NCBI RefSeq assembly: GCF_017876295.1
Contig: NZ_JAGINT010000001.1
Coordinates: 3,286,001-3,350,000 of the forward strand
Origin: Kribbella aluminosa
GTDB lineage: Bacteria > Actinomycetota > Actinomycetes > Propionibacteriales > Kribbellaceae
Length of the DNA stretch: 64,000 nt
Direction: 5' to 3'
This document shows positions 1 through 8,337 of the stretch, in pieces. How positions within the stretch are numbered: position 1 is the first letter of the stretch; each line of letters opens with the position of its first letter. The position numbers were made by a program, and so were the translations under genes. A model generated the notes under the pieces. It was not told the DNA's origin and did no database searches. It worked only from the letters and a program-made list of their open reading frames with translations.

Positions 1-1
1 G

Positions 2-583
2 TTCGACCCGCAGCCGGTGCTGCCGTTCGCTCACGACGGCGGTACGCCGATCACCTGGGGCGGCGAGCCGGCCGGCATCTTCACGTTCGTCAAGAAGGGG
101 GTCGGCGCGGACCGGGTGAAGGAGTTGCTCGGCGTCCTGAACTACACGTCGGCGCCGTTCGGGACCGAGGAGTACGTGCTCTACAACTACGGGGTCGAGG
201 GCAAGCACTACGTGAAGCAGCCGTCCGGTGCGCCGAAGCTGACTCCGCTGGGACAGAAGGAGGTCTCGCAGACGTACATCTTCCTGGGCGGCCGGCCGAC
301 GGCGATCACCGAGAGCGAGTACCCGGGGTACGTGCAGTCGATGAGTACCTGGCAGAACGCGGCCGCGAAGGTCCGGGAGAAGCTCCTGTTCGACGGGATC
401 CGGGTCGAGCAGCCGGCCAAGATGGCGGCGCTGAACCAGCCGTTCGACGACGCCCTGCAGGACATCTTCCGCGGCCGCAAGCCGATCGGCGAGCTGAAGG
501 CCGCCGTCAAGCAGTGGCAGGACAACGGCGGCAACGAAGGCCGCGACTTCTACGCCAAGGTCCTCAGTGACAACGGTCGGTAG
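2..583 (+). CDS. ABC sugar transporter solute-binding lipoprotein, C-terminal part
   Basis: The frame is open to the window edge, so only the last 193 or so residues of a larger protein are present. The tail (W at GGEPAGIFTF, then ELKAAVKQWQDNGG and AKVLSDNGR near the end) resembles the C-terminus of LplA-like family 1 extracellular solute-binding proteins, which deliver oligosaccharides to CUT1 importers. The stop overlaps the start region of the downstream permease gene, and two permeases follow, so this is the binding-protein gene of that importer. Given the GH74, GH42 and GH12 enzymes behind it, xyloglucan-derived oligosaccharides are the likeliest ligands, but that is inferred from context only. 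The signal peptide and N-lobe lie outside the window. Confidence 0.85.
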   Translation, partial: FDPQPVLPFAHDGGTPITWGGEPAGIFTFVKKGVGADRVKELLGVLNYTSAPFGTEEYVLYNYGVEGKHYVKQPSGAPKLTPLGQKEVSQTYIFLGGRPTAITESEYPGYVQSMSTWQNAAAKVREKLLFDGIRVEQPAKMAALNQPFDDALQDIFRGRKPIGELKAAVKQWQDNGGNEGRDFYAKVLSDNGR

Positions 584-1538
584 GGTCCGGGTCCGGGGCG
601 CCGCCCGGGTCGCCACGAGGGCCGGTGGGATGAGTTTCCGGCATCGGTTGCGGCGGGACTGGCCGTTGCTGCTGATGGTGTTGCCAGTGGTGGTGCTGCT
701 GGGCGTGTTCCACTACTTCCCGACGCTCGGGAACGTGATCGCCTTCCAGGACTACTCGCCGTACGCCGGGATCCGGGGCAGCGACTTCATCGGGTTCGCG
801 AACTTCAGCCGGATGTTCTCCGAACCCGCGTTCTGGAAAGCGGTCGCGAACACGCTCTCCATCACCACTGTCCAGCTGATCTTCTTCTTCCCGATCCCGA
901 TCGCCCTGGCGCTGCTGCTGAACAGCGTGCTGTCGGCCAGGATCCGCGGCCTGATCCAGGGCGTGGTGTACCTGCCGCACTTCTTCTCCTGGGTGCTGGT
1001 CGTGTCGCTGTTCCAGCAGATGATCGGCGGCGCCGGCCTGCTCGCCCAGACCCTGCGCGACCACGGCCACTCGGCGGTCGACCTGATGACCAAGCCCGAC
1101 ACATTCATCCTGCTCGTCACCGCGCAGTCGGTCTGGAAGGACGCCGGCTGGGGGATGATCGTGTTCCTCGCCGCGCTGTCGACCATCAACCCGGCGCTCT
1201 ACGAGGCCGCCGCGGCCGACGGTGCGAACCGCTGGCGCCGGCTGTGGCACATCACCCTGCCGGCCCTGCGGCCGGTGATCGTCCTGCTGCTCATCCTGCG
1301 CCTCGGCGACGCGCTGACCGTCGGCTTCGAGCAGTTCATCCTGCAACGCAGCGCGGTCGGCGGCGGCGCCGCGGAAGTCCTCGACACGTACGTCTACTAC
1401 CAGGGCCTGCTGGTCGGCGACTTCGGCTACGGCGCCGCCGCCGGCCTGTTCAAGGGCGTCGTCGGTCTCGTTCTCGTCCTGGCGGCCAACCGATTCGCCC
1501 ACCTGGTGGGCGAGCAGGGGGTGTATTCGAAATCATGA
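567..1538 (+). CDS. CUT1 ABC transporter permease, LplB-like
   Basis: Integral membrane subunit of a carbohydrate importer. About six transmembrane segments are visible, and the EAA loop that contacts the ATPase reads EAAAADGANRWRRLWHITLP near residue 215. The opening RRDWPLLLMVLPVVVLL is typical of the LplB/YtcP-type family. The GTG at 567 overlaps the previous gene by 17 nt; an in-frame ATG at 630, preceded by GAGG at about 9 nt, would give a 302-residue protein of more typical length and may be the true start. The stop overlaps the next permease start by 4 nt (ATGA), so the two are translationally coupled. No ATPase gene is present, as is usual for actinobacterial CUT1 loci served by a shared MsiK-type ATPase. 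Confidence 0.92.
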   Translation: MTTVGRVRVRGAARVATRAGGMSFRHRLRRDWPLLLMVLPVVVLLGVFHYFPTLGNVIAFQDYSPYAGIRGSDFIGFANFSRMFSEPAFWKAVANTLSITTVQLIFFFPIPIALALLLNSVLSARIRGLIQGVVYLPHFFSWVLVVSLFQQMIGGAGLLAQTLRDHGHSAVDLMTKPDTFILLVTAQSVWKDAGWGMIVFLAALSTINPALYEAAAADGANRWRRLWHITLPALRPVIVLLLILRLGDALTVGFEQFILQRSAVGGGAAEVLDTYVYYQGLLVGDFGYGAAAGLFKGVVGLVLVLAANRFAHLVGEQGVYSKS

Positions 1539-2440
1539 CGGCTCGAGCTGTCTGGGAGGAAGAGCCGACCGCGGTCGGCCGGGTGGGCAAGCCGGTGGTG
1601 CTGGCGTTGATCGCACTCGCCGTCGCGTTCCCGCTGTACGTCGTCGTGGTGACGAGCCTGTCCACCACCGAAGCCGTGACCCGTGCCGGCGGGCTGGTCG
1701 TGATACCGCGGGAGCTGACGATCGCGGCGTACGTGCAACTGCTCTCCGGTGGTGTGGTCACCCGGGCGTTGGTGATCAGCGTCGGGATCACCCTCGTCGG
1801 TACGGCGTTCAGCCTGGGGATCACGGTCCTCGCGGCGTACGGGCTGTCCCGGCCGGGGTCGTTGTTCCACCGGCCGCTGTTGTTCGTCGTACTGCTGACG
1901 TTCCTGTTCGGGCCGGGCATCATCCCGAGCTACCTGGTGGTCAACTCGCTCGGACTGATCGACCACTACGCGTCGCTGATCCTGCCCGCGGCGATCTCGG
2001 GGTTCAACCTGATCGTGATGCGGTCGTTCTTCATGGGTATCCCGGGCGAGCTGATCGACAGTGCGCGCATCGACGGGGCGGGTGAGTTCGCGATCCTGCG
2101 CCGGGTGGTGCTGCCGCTGTCGAAGGCGGTCGTCGCGGTGGTCGGGCTGTTCTACGCCGTCGGGTACTGGAACGCGTTCTTCAACGCACTGCTCTACATC
2201 AACGACAACTCGAAGTGGCCGCTGCAGATGGTGCTGCGGACCTACATCGTGCAGCAGCAGCCGCTGCCGACCGGAGCCGGTGGAGTGGCGTCCGGTGTCG
2301 GCCTCGGCCTGCAGGCGGCCCCCGGGCTGGCGATCAAGATGGCGATCGTGGTGATTGCGATCGTGCCGGTCCTGCTGGTCTACCCGTTCATCCAGCGGCA
2401 CTTCCAGAAGGGCGTCATCATCGGCGCGGTGAAGGGATGA
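1535..2440 (+). CDS. CUT1 ABC transporter permease, LplC/YtcP-like
   Basis: Second permease subunit of the importer, 301 residues. It starts at the ATG of an ATGA overlap with the preceding permease. The protein has about six hydrophobic helices, and the EAA loop is recognisable as SARIDGAGEFAILRRVVLPL around residue 180. The C-terminal IQRHFQKGVIIGAVKG is the common ending of this family. The ATG of the GH74 gene overlaps its stop by 4 nt, so transporter and enzyme are expected on one mRNA. It forms the channel heterodimer with its neighbour; the substrate is inferred only from the operon. Confidence 0.93.
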   Translation: MTARAVWEEEPTAVGRVGKPVVLALIALAVAFPLYVVVVTSLSTTEAVTRAGGLVVIPRELTIAAYVQLLSGGVVTRALVISVGITLVGTAFSLGITVLAAYGLSRPGSLFHRPLLFVVLLTFLFGPGIIPSYLVVNSLGLIDHYASLILPAAISGFNLIVMRSFFMGIPGELIDSARIDGAGEFAILRRVVLPLSKAVVAVVGLFYAVGYWNAFFNALLYINDNSKWPLQMVLRTYIVQQQPLPTGAGGVASGVGLGLQAAPGLAIKMAIVVIAIVPVLLVYPFIQRHFQKGVIIGAVKG

Positions 2441-4608
2441 CCATGGCGCTGTCACGGAGGACCTTTGTTGCCCTAGGCACCGGTACGGCGCTGGCGGCCG
2501 CGGCCGGGCCTGCCGATGCAGTCGGCGCCGAACGGCCGGATCGGTACCGCTGGCGGAACGTCGAGATCGTCGGCGGCGGCTTCGTCACCGGGATCGTGCA
2601 CCATCCGCGCAAGCGTGGCCTCGTGTACGCCCGGACCGACATCGGCGGCGCGGCGCGCTTCGACCGGCGGACCCGGCGCTGGGTGCAACTCCTGCACTGG
2701 ATCGGCTGGGACGACTGGAGCTGGACCGGTGTCGAGAGCCTCGCCGTCGATCCGGCGGATCCCGGCCGGCTGTATCTTGCCGTCGGCACCTATACCAACG
2801 AGTGGTCGCCGATCAACGGCGCGATCCTGCGTTCCCGCGACCAGGGCCGGACCTTCGAGCGCACCGATCTCCCGTTCAAGCTCGGCGGCAACGAGCCCGG
2901 TCGCTCGATGGGCGAGCGGCTGACCGTCGATCCCCGCAACGGCCGTGTCCTGTACTTCGGCACCCGGAACCAGGGCCTCTGGCGCAGCAGCGACCGCGGC
3001 GTCAGCTGGGCCCGTCTCGACAGCTTCCCGGTCAGAGGTGCAGCGGGAATCGGCATCGGGTTCGTGTTCGCCGATCCGCGCGACGGCACGGTGTACGCCG
3101 GCGCCGCGGATCCGGCAGCCCCGCTGCATCGCAGTACCGACTCCGGCCGCACGTGGGCAGCGGTTCCGGGACAACCCACCGGGCTGCTCCCGCACCACGG
3201 CGAGTTGGGTGCCGACGGCAACGTCTACGTGACGTACGGCGATCTGCCCGGACCGTACGAGATGTACGACGGCGCCGTCCATACACTGAACACCGCATCG
3301 GGGAAGTGGACCGACATCACCCCGCTCCACCCGAACACCGGCGGCGAGGCCGGATTCGGGTACGCCGGTCTCGCGACCGATCCGCGCCGCCCGGGAACCG
3401 TGATGGTATCGACGATGGGCCGCTGGGGACCGGTGGACGACGTGTTCCGGTCCGTCGACGGCGGCCGGACCTGGCACTCGATCGGCGAGCGGATCGTCCT
3501 CGACACGTCCGGAGCGCCGTACCTGAACTTCCACGGCACGCCGAAGCTCGGCTGGATGATCGGGGCGATCTCGATCGACCCGTTCGACTCGGGCAAGGTT
3601 CTGTACGGGACGGGTGCGACGATCTTCGGAACCGACGACGCGACCGAGGCCGAGGCAGGGCGCGCCACGCACTGGTCGGTCCGCGCACAGGGGCTCGAGG
3701 AGACCGCCGTCCTCGACCTGATCAGTCCGCCGTGGGGGCCGCCGTTGATCAGCGCCCTCGGGGACATCGGCGTCTACCGGCACGACCGGCTGGATGTCGT
3801 ACCGGCCGACGGGCAGGCGTCGAACCCGGTCAGTGGGACGTCTCCGAGCCTGGACTACGCGGCGCTCGCCCCCGGATTCGTCGCCAGGCTGGCGAACGCG
3901 GCGGCCGGCGAGCGTGGTGCCTACTCGACCGACGCCGGGCGCAGTTGGCAGCCGTTCGCGGCCGAGCCTCCCGGTATGACGCAGACGGGGCGCGTCGCGG
4001 TCGGCGCCGACGCCCGGACGATCCTCTGGGCGCCGGGTGACGTCGTCGCGCACTACTCCCGTGATCGTGGCGCGACCTGGGTCGCCGTCGCCGGTCTGCC
4101 CGCCGGCGCGGTGCTCGCCGGAGATCGGGTCGACGGGACCGTGTTCTACGGGTTCGATCCGGCCACCGGTACGGCGTACCTGAGCACGAACGGCGGCGCC
4201 ACCTTCGCCGCGACGGCAACCGGACTTCCGACGGGGGCCGGGAAGCTGGAGACCGTACTGGATCGGGCCGGGCACTGCTGGCTCGCGGCCGGTGCCGGTG
4301 GGCTGTACCGGTCCGTCGATCGCGGTTCGACGTACTTGCCGGTGACAACGATCGAGGAGGCCTACACGATCGGCTTCGGCAAGGCGGCGCCGGGGCACCG
4401 GGAAATGGCCGCGTACACGTCCGGCAAGGTCGCCGGTGTCCGCGGGATCTACCGGTCGGACGACGGCGGCGCCTCCTGGGTGCGCGTGAACGACGACCGG
4501 CATCAGTACGCCTCCACCGGTGACGCGATCGCGGGTGATCCGCGGGTCTACGGGCGGGTGTACCTGTCCACGAACGGATTCGGGATCCCCTACGGTGAGC
4601 CGCTATGA
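2437..4608 (+). CDS. GH74 xyloglucanase, Tat-exported
   Basis: Predicted xyloglucan-specific endo-beta-1,4-glucanase or oligoxyloglucan reducing-end-specific hydrolase of 723 residues. The N-terminus LSRRTFVALGTGTALAAAAG is a twin-arginine signal with a hydrophobic stretch. The mature region opens with WRNVEIVGGGFVTGI and YARTDIGGAARFD, diagnostic of GH74; Asp68 in TDIGG matches the conserved catalytic Asp, and Asp381 in IDPFD is the probable second acid. Repeated WRSSDRG and RSTDSGRTW motifs are the bladed Asp-box-like repeats of the double beta-propeller. The start overlaps the permease stop by 4 nt, and the stop overlaps the GH42 gene by 4 nt. Endo versus exo action cannot be told from this reading. 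No carbohydrate-binding module follows the catalytic domains. Confidence 0.93.
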   Translation: MTMALSRRTFVALGTGTALAAAAGPADAVGAERPDRYRWRNVEIVGGGFVTGIVHHPRKRGLVYARTDIGGAARFDRRTRRWVQLLHWIGWDDWSWTGVESLAVDPADPGRLYLAVGTYTNEWSPINGAILRSRDQGRTFERTDLPFKLGGNEPGRSMGERLTVDPRNGRVLYFGTRNQGLWRSSDRGVSWARLDSFPVRGAAGIGIGFVFADPRDGTVYAGAADPAAPLHRSTDSGRTWAAVPGQPTGLLPHHGELGADGNVYVTYGDLPGPYEMYDGAVHTLNTASGKWTDITPLHPNTGGEAGFGYAGLATDPRRPGTVMVSTMGRWGPVDDVFRSVDGGRTWHSIGERIVLDTSGAPYLNFHGTPKLGWMIGAISIDPFDSGKVLYGTGATIFGTDDATEAEAGRATHWSVRAQGLEETAVLDLISPPWGPPLISALGDIGVYRHDRLDVVPADGQASNPVSGTSPSLDYAALAPGFVARLANAAAGERGAYSTDAGRSWQPFAAEPPGMTQTGRVAVGADARTILWAPGDVVAHYSRDRGATWVAVAGLPAGAVLAGDRVDGTVFYGFDPATGTAYLSTNGGATFAATATGLPTGAGKLETVLDRAGHCWLAAGAGGLYRSVDRGSTYLPVTTIEEAYTIGFGKAAPGHREMAAYTSGKVAGVRGIYRSDDGGASWVRVNDDRHQYASTGDAIAGDPRVYGRVYLSTNGFGIPYGEPL

Positions 4609-6521
4609 GACGACTGTGGTACGGCGGCGACTACAACCCCGAGCAGTGGGATCCGCAGGTGTGGAAGGAGGACGTCGCGCTGATGCGGCAGGCCGGCGTG
4701 AACCTGGTGACCGTCGGGGTGTTCTCGTGGTCGTCGCTGGAGCCCGCGCCGGGGCGGTACGAGTTCGGCTGGCTCGACCAGGTGCTCGATCTGCTGTACG
4801 ACGGTGGCGTGAGCGTCGACCTGGCCACCCCGACGGCGTCGCCGCCGCCGTGGTTCAGCCGGCTGCACCCGTCGGCGATGCCGGTGACTGCGGACGGCGT
4901 ACGCCTGACGCACGGCAGCCGGGACACGTACTGCGCGTGCGCGCCGGCGTACCGCGACGCCGCACGAGGGATCGCGCGGGCGCTGGCCGAGCGGTATCAC
5001 GATCACCCGGCGCTCGCGATGTGGCACGTGCACAACGAGTACGGGACCGTGTGTCGTTGCTCGCTGGCGGCGGGGCGCTTTCGCGAGTGGCTCCAGGAGC
5101 GGTACGGCGACCTCGACCGGCTCAACGAGGCGTGGACGACCGCGTTCTGGAGCCAGGGGTACGCCGACTGGACGGACATCGAGCCGCCGCGGAAGACGCA
5201 GTACCTGGTGAATCCGGCCCAGTTCCTGGACTACCGGCGATTCTGGTCCGACGAGCTACTGGCCGCCTTCCTCGAGCAGAAGGCCGAGCTGCGGACGTTC
5301 TCGGAGCTGCCGATCACGACCAACTTCGTCTTCGGCGGCTGGGTGCCGGTGAACCACGCCAAATGGGCCGAGGCGGTCGACGTCGTGGCCATCGACAACT
5401 ATCCGGATCAGACCGGGATCGGCGCGGAGGAGCAGACCGCGTTCGCCGCGGACCTGGCTCGGTCGTGGGCCGGAGGCAGGCCCTGGCTGCTGATGGAGCA
5501 GGCGGCCGGGACGCTCAACGACGGTCGCCGGTTGCAGGCGAAGGAGCCGGGCCGGATGGCTCGGCACAGCCTGTCGCACATCGCGCGAGGCTCGCAGGGC
5601 GCGTTGTTCTTCCAGTGGCGGGCGTCGCGCGGCGGGTCCGAGACGTACCACTCGGCGATGGTCCCGCACGCCGGGCCCGACAGCCGGATCTTCCGGGAGG
5701 TCGCGGAGCTCGGCGCGGTGCTGCCACAGCTGGCGGAAGTTGCCGGGAGCAAGGTCGAGGCCGAGGTCGCGATCCTGTGGGACGCCGAGTGCTGGTGGGC
5801 GATGCAGGGTACCCACCTGCCGTCGTCGGCGCTGGACTACCTCTCCGCGGCCCGATCCGCGCATCGGCACTTCTGGCGCGCCGGTGTGACGGTCGACTTC
5901 GCGTCCCCCGGCGCGGACCTCTCGTCGTACAGGACAGTTGTCGTCCCCAGCCTGTATCTGGTGAGCGACGAGGTCGCGGCGGCGCTCACCGCGTACGTCG
6001 AAGGTGGCGGGCGGCTGGTGATCGGCTATTTCAGCGGGATCGTGGATCCCGAGCTGCGGGTGCGGCTCGGCGGGTATCCGGGTGCGTTCACGCGGCTTCT
6101 CGGCGTCCGGGTCGAGGAGTTCCACCCGCTGCCGATCGACGGCGAGGTCGCTTTGTCGTCCGGTGGGCGCGGGCGCGTGTGGAGCGAGGACGTGCGGGCG
6201 GTGTCGGCCGACGTGATCGATCGGTACGCCGGTGGCGTGCTGGACGGCAAGCCCGCGATCACGCGTCACGAGCTGGGCGCGGGCGTCGCGTGGTACGTGT
6301 CGACCGAGCTGGACGACGAGACCGCCGCGAGGCTGCTCGGCCTGCCTGTGTCGCTGACGTCGCCGGTCGAGACGGTACGGCGGCGGTCCGGCGAGACCAC
6401 GTGGACGTTCATGATCAACCACGGTGACGCCGAGGTCGCCGTACCGGCAGAAGGGGGCGAGCTGGTCGTGGGGGAGCTGCCGTTGCGGCCTGGTGGTTAC
6501 GCGGTGGTGAGATCGTGCTGA
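4605..6521 (+). CDS. GH42 beta-galactosidase
   Basis: Cytoplasmic-type beta-galactosidase of 638 residues with no signal peptide. The N-terminal barrel begins with WYGGDYNPEQW, the family signature. Glu145 in WHVHNEYG is the expected acid/base and Glu298 in WLLMEQA the nucleophile. Cysteines at 110, 112, 150 and 152 match the structural zinc cluster of many GH42 enzymes. The trimerisation-like domain lies at about 380-580 and a small beta domain at the end. The start sits in an ATGA overlap with GH74, so the transporter, endo-enzyme and this exo-enzyme form one operon. It probably removes terminal galactose from imported galactosylated xyloglucan or other plant oligosaccharides. The 3' end overlaps the convergent lacI gene by 25 bp. 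Confidence 0.95.
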   Translation: MRRLWYGGDYNPEQWDPQVWKEDVALMRQAGVNLVTVGVFSWSSLEPAPGRYEFGWLDQVLDLLYDGGVSVDLATPTASPPPWFSRLHPSAMPVTADGVRLTHGSRDTYCACAPAYRDAARGIARALAERYHDHPALAMWHVHNEYGTVCRCSLAAGRFREWLQERYGDLDRLNEAWTTAFWSQGYADWTDIEPPRKTQYLVNPAQFLDYRRFWSDELLAAFLEQKAELRTFSELPITTNFVFGGWVPVNHAKWAEAVDVVAIDNYPDQTGIGAEEQTAFAADLARSWAGGRPWLLMEQAAGTLNDGRRLQAKEPGRMARHSLSHIARGSQGALFFQWRASRGGSETYHSAMVPHAGPDSRIFREVAELGAVLPQLAEVAGSKVEAEVAILWDAECWWAMQGTHLPSSALDYLSAARSAHRHFWRAGVTVDFASPGADLSSYRTVVVPSLYLVSDEVAAALTAYVEGGGRLVIGYFSGIVDPELRVRLGGYPGAFTRLLGVRVEEFHPLPIDGEVALSSGGRGRVWSEDVRAVSADVIDRYAGGVLDGKPAITRHELGAGVAWYVSTELDDETAARLLGLPVSLTSPVETVRRRSGETTWTFMINHGDAEVAVPAEGGELVVGELPLRPGGYAVVRSC

Positions 6522-7522
6522 GGGGCCTGGCAGCTGCTCTGCCGGGGCGCGAGCGCCGGTGGCAGCAGAGTCAGCGCGGGGACCTCGCCGCCGTCGAGCT
6601 TCGTGATCAGCGACTCGACCGCCTGAGCGCCGATCCGCTCGGCCGGGATCGAGACCGACGACAACTGCGGAACCTGCCGCTCGGCGACGTCGTCCGCGCA
6701 GATCGCCACCAGCGACATGTCTTCGGGCACCCGGCGGCCGAGCCGGCGCAGGACGTCCAGCAACGGCCCGATGATCGGCTCGTTCTGCACCACCAGTCCG
6801 GTGATGTCCGGGTGCTCGGCGAGCAACTGCCGGACCGTGTGCAGGATCGCGTCGAAGGTGTGCTCACAGGGCGTTTCGACGCCGAGTACCCCGCGCTGTC
6901 CGGCGGCCTCCGCGAAACCGGTCAGCGTACGTTGCGCGAAGCCCGTCTGCCGTTCGTACACCGCGGACGGCGTACCGAGCAAGGCCAGCGAGCGGTGGCC
7001 GAGGTCGGCCAGGTGGTCGACACAACGCGCGCCCGCGGCAACGAAGTCCAGGTCGATACAGGTGAGTCCGTCGGCGTCGTCGGGGTAACCGATCAGCACC
7101 GAGGGCATCGGCAGCTCCCGCAGCACGGGGACCCGTGCGTCGTGGAGCTCGATGTCCATCACCACGAGCGCGTCCACCAGCGAGCTCTGCGCGACCCGCT
7201 CGAGGCCTTCCGGTCCTTCGTCGGCGGTCAGCAGCAGTACGTCGTGGTCGTACCGGCGGGCCGTGGTCACGACCGCGGTGGCGAACTGCATCATCACCGG
7301 TACGTGCATGCCGGTGCGCAGCGGGATCACCAGCGCGAGCACGTTGGACCGCTGACTGGCCAGCGCGCGGGCGCTCGCGTTCGGGCGGTAGCCGAGCGCG
7401 TGGACACTGCGCTGCACGCGCTCACGGGTGTCGGTCGAGATCGTCCGCTTCCCGCTCAGCACGTACGAGACCGTGCTGGCCGCCACGCCGGCGTGCCGCG
7501 CGACATCCGCGATCGTGACCAC
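6497..7522 (-). CDS. LacI-family transcriptional repressor
   Basis: A 341-residue regulator. Residues 1-50 form the LacI helix-turn-helix (VTIADVARHAGVAASTVSYVLSG) with the hinge helix NASARALASQRSN, followed by a periplasmic-binding-protein-like sensor domain (LALVIPL to about 325). The start is GTG, preceded by AAGGGAA at suitable distance. It lies convergent to the GH42 operon and divergent from the secreted GH12 gene, with a perfect 16-nt operator-like palindrome 39 bp upstream. It is therefore the probable sugar-responsive repressor of this glycan-use locus. The inducer cannot be deduced; an oligosaccharide from xyloglucan is the simplest guess. Confidence 0.95.
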   Translation of the reverse strand: MVTIADVARHAGVAASTVSYVLSGKRTISTDTRERVQRSVHALGYRPNASARALASQRSNVLALVIPLRTGMHVPVMMQFATAVVTTARRYDHDVLLLTADEGPEGLERVAQSSLVDALVVMDIELHDARVPVLRELPMPSVLIGYPDDADGLTCIDLDFVAAGARCVDHLADLGHRSLALLGTPSAVYERQTGFAQRTLTGFAEAAGQRGVLGVETPCEHTFDAILHTVRQLLAEHPDITGLVVQNEPIIGPLLDVLRRLGRRVPEDMSLVAICADDVAERQVPQLSSVSIPAERIGAQAVESLITKLDGGEVPALTLLPPALAPRQSSCQAPQHDLTTA

Positions 7523-7560
7523 GTCGTTCCCTTTCCCGAGCTTGTCCCAGTTCTACCCCA

Positions 7561-7576
7561 GTCGAAGCGCTTCGAC
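7561..7576. promoter_or_regulatory. LacI-type operator palindrome
   Basis: GTCGAAGCGCTTCGAC is a perfect 16-nt palindrome with the central CG step typical of LacI-family operators. It lies between lacI (start 7522, minus) and the GH12 gene (start 7645, plus), so one bound repressor could control both directions. Confidence 0.8.
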
Positions 7577-7644
7577 ACCCCCTTGGCTTCCCCTGCGTTC
7601 GCCCAAGGCCCGGCCGCCGGCCGGGCTCGACGAGAGGAACGGAA

Positions 7645-8337
7645 ATGCAGAGATGGTGGAAAGCAGCACTCGCGGTACTCACAGTACTGGCCGCCGGCCT
7701 GGTGACCGCGGCACCGGCCCACGCGGCGGCGTGGTCGTCGTCGGACAAGTTCGGCAGCTGGTCCAACGGCGGATACACCGTCCGCAACGACGTCTGGGGC
7801 AGTGGCGCCGGACCGCAGACCATCTGGGCCAACTCGTACAGCAACTGGGGTGTCTGGGCCGACCACCCGAACACCGGCGGCGTGAAGTCGTACCCGCACT
7901 CCGCCCGGAACATCGGCAGGCAGATCAGTGCCCTCGGCACCCTGACGAGCAGCTTCAACGTGACGCGGCCCGGGAGTGGGTCGTACTCGTCGACCTATGA
8001 CATCTGGGCCGGCAACAACGCCTACGAGATCATGCTTTGGATGAACAAGCAGGGCGCGGTCGGCCCGATCGGCAGCAAGCAGACCACCGTCTCGGTCGGC
8101 GGCCACACCTGGGACGTCTACCGCGGCAGCAACGGGGCCAACGCGGTCTTCTCGTTCGTCCGCACCGCCGGCACCAACTCCGGCTCGGTCGACGTCAAGG
8201 CCGTCCTCAACTGGATTCGCGGCCAGGGCTGGATGGGTGACACGACCGTCGGCGAAGTCCAGTTCGGCTTCGAGATCACCTCGGCGTCCGGCGGCCTGAA
8301 CTTCACCACCAACTCCTATTCCGTCACGTCCAGCTGA
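7645..8337 (+). CDS. Secreted GH12 endoglucanase/xyloglucanase
   Basis: A 230-residue secreted beta-jelly-roll glycosidase. Residues 1-28 are a Sec signal peptide ending AAPAHA. Glu128 in NAYEIMLWM is the expected nucleophile and Glu210 in QFGFEIT the acid/base, both in classic GH12 contexts. The protein stops right after the catalytic domain, with no carbohydrate-binding module. GAGAGGAA lies just before the ATG. It is divergent from lacI and shares the palindromic operator, so it probably supplies extracellular cleavage of xyloglucan or beta-glucan for the importer upstream. Cellulase versus xyloglucanase specificity is unresolved. The 3' end overlaps the convergent EamA gene by 22 bp. Confidence 0.93.
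   Translation: MQRWWKAALAVLTVLAAGLVTAAPAHAAAWSSSDKFGSWSNGGYTVRNDVWGSGAGPQTIWANSYSNWGVWADHPNTGGVKSYPHSARNIGRQISALGTLTSSFNVTRPGSGSYSSTYDIWAGNNAYEIMLWMNKQGAVGPIGSKQTTVSVGGHTWDVYRGSNGANAVFSFVRTAGTNSGSVDVKAVLNWIRGQGWMGDTTVGEVQFGFEITSASGGLNFTTNSYSVTSS

Noticed and set aside
2473..4503. Long antisense frame across the GH74 gene
   Set aside because: No domain, no ribosome binding site, and GH74 motifs are continuous on the other strand.
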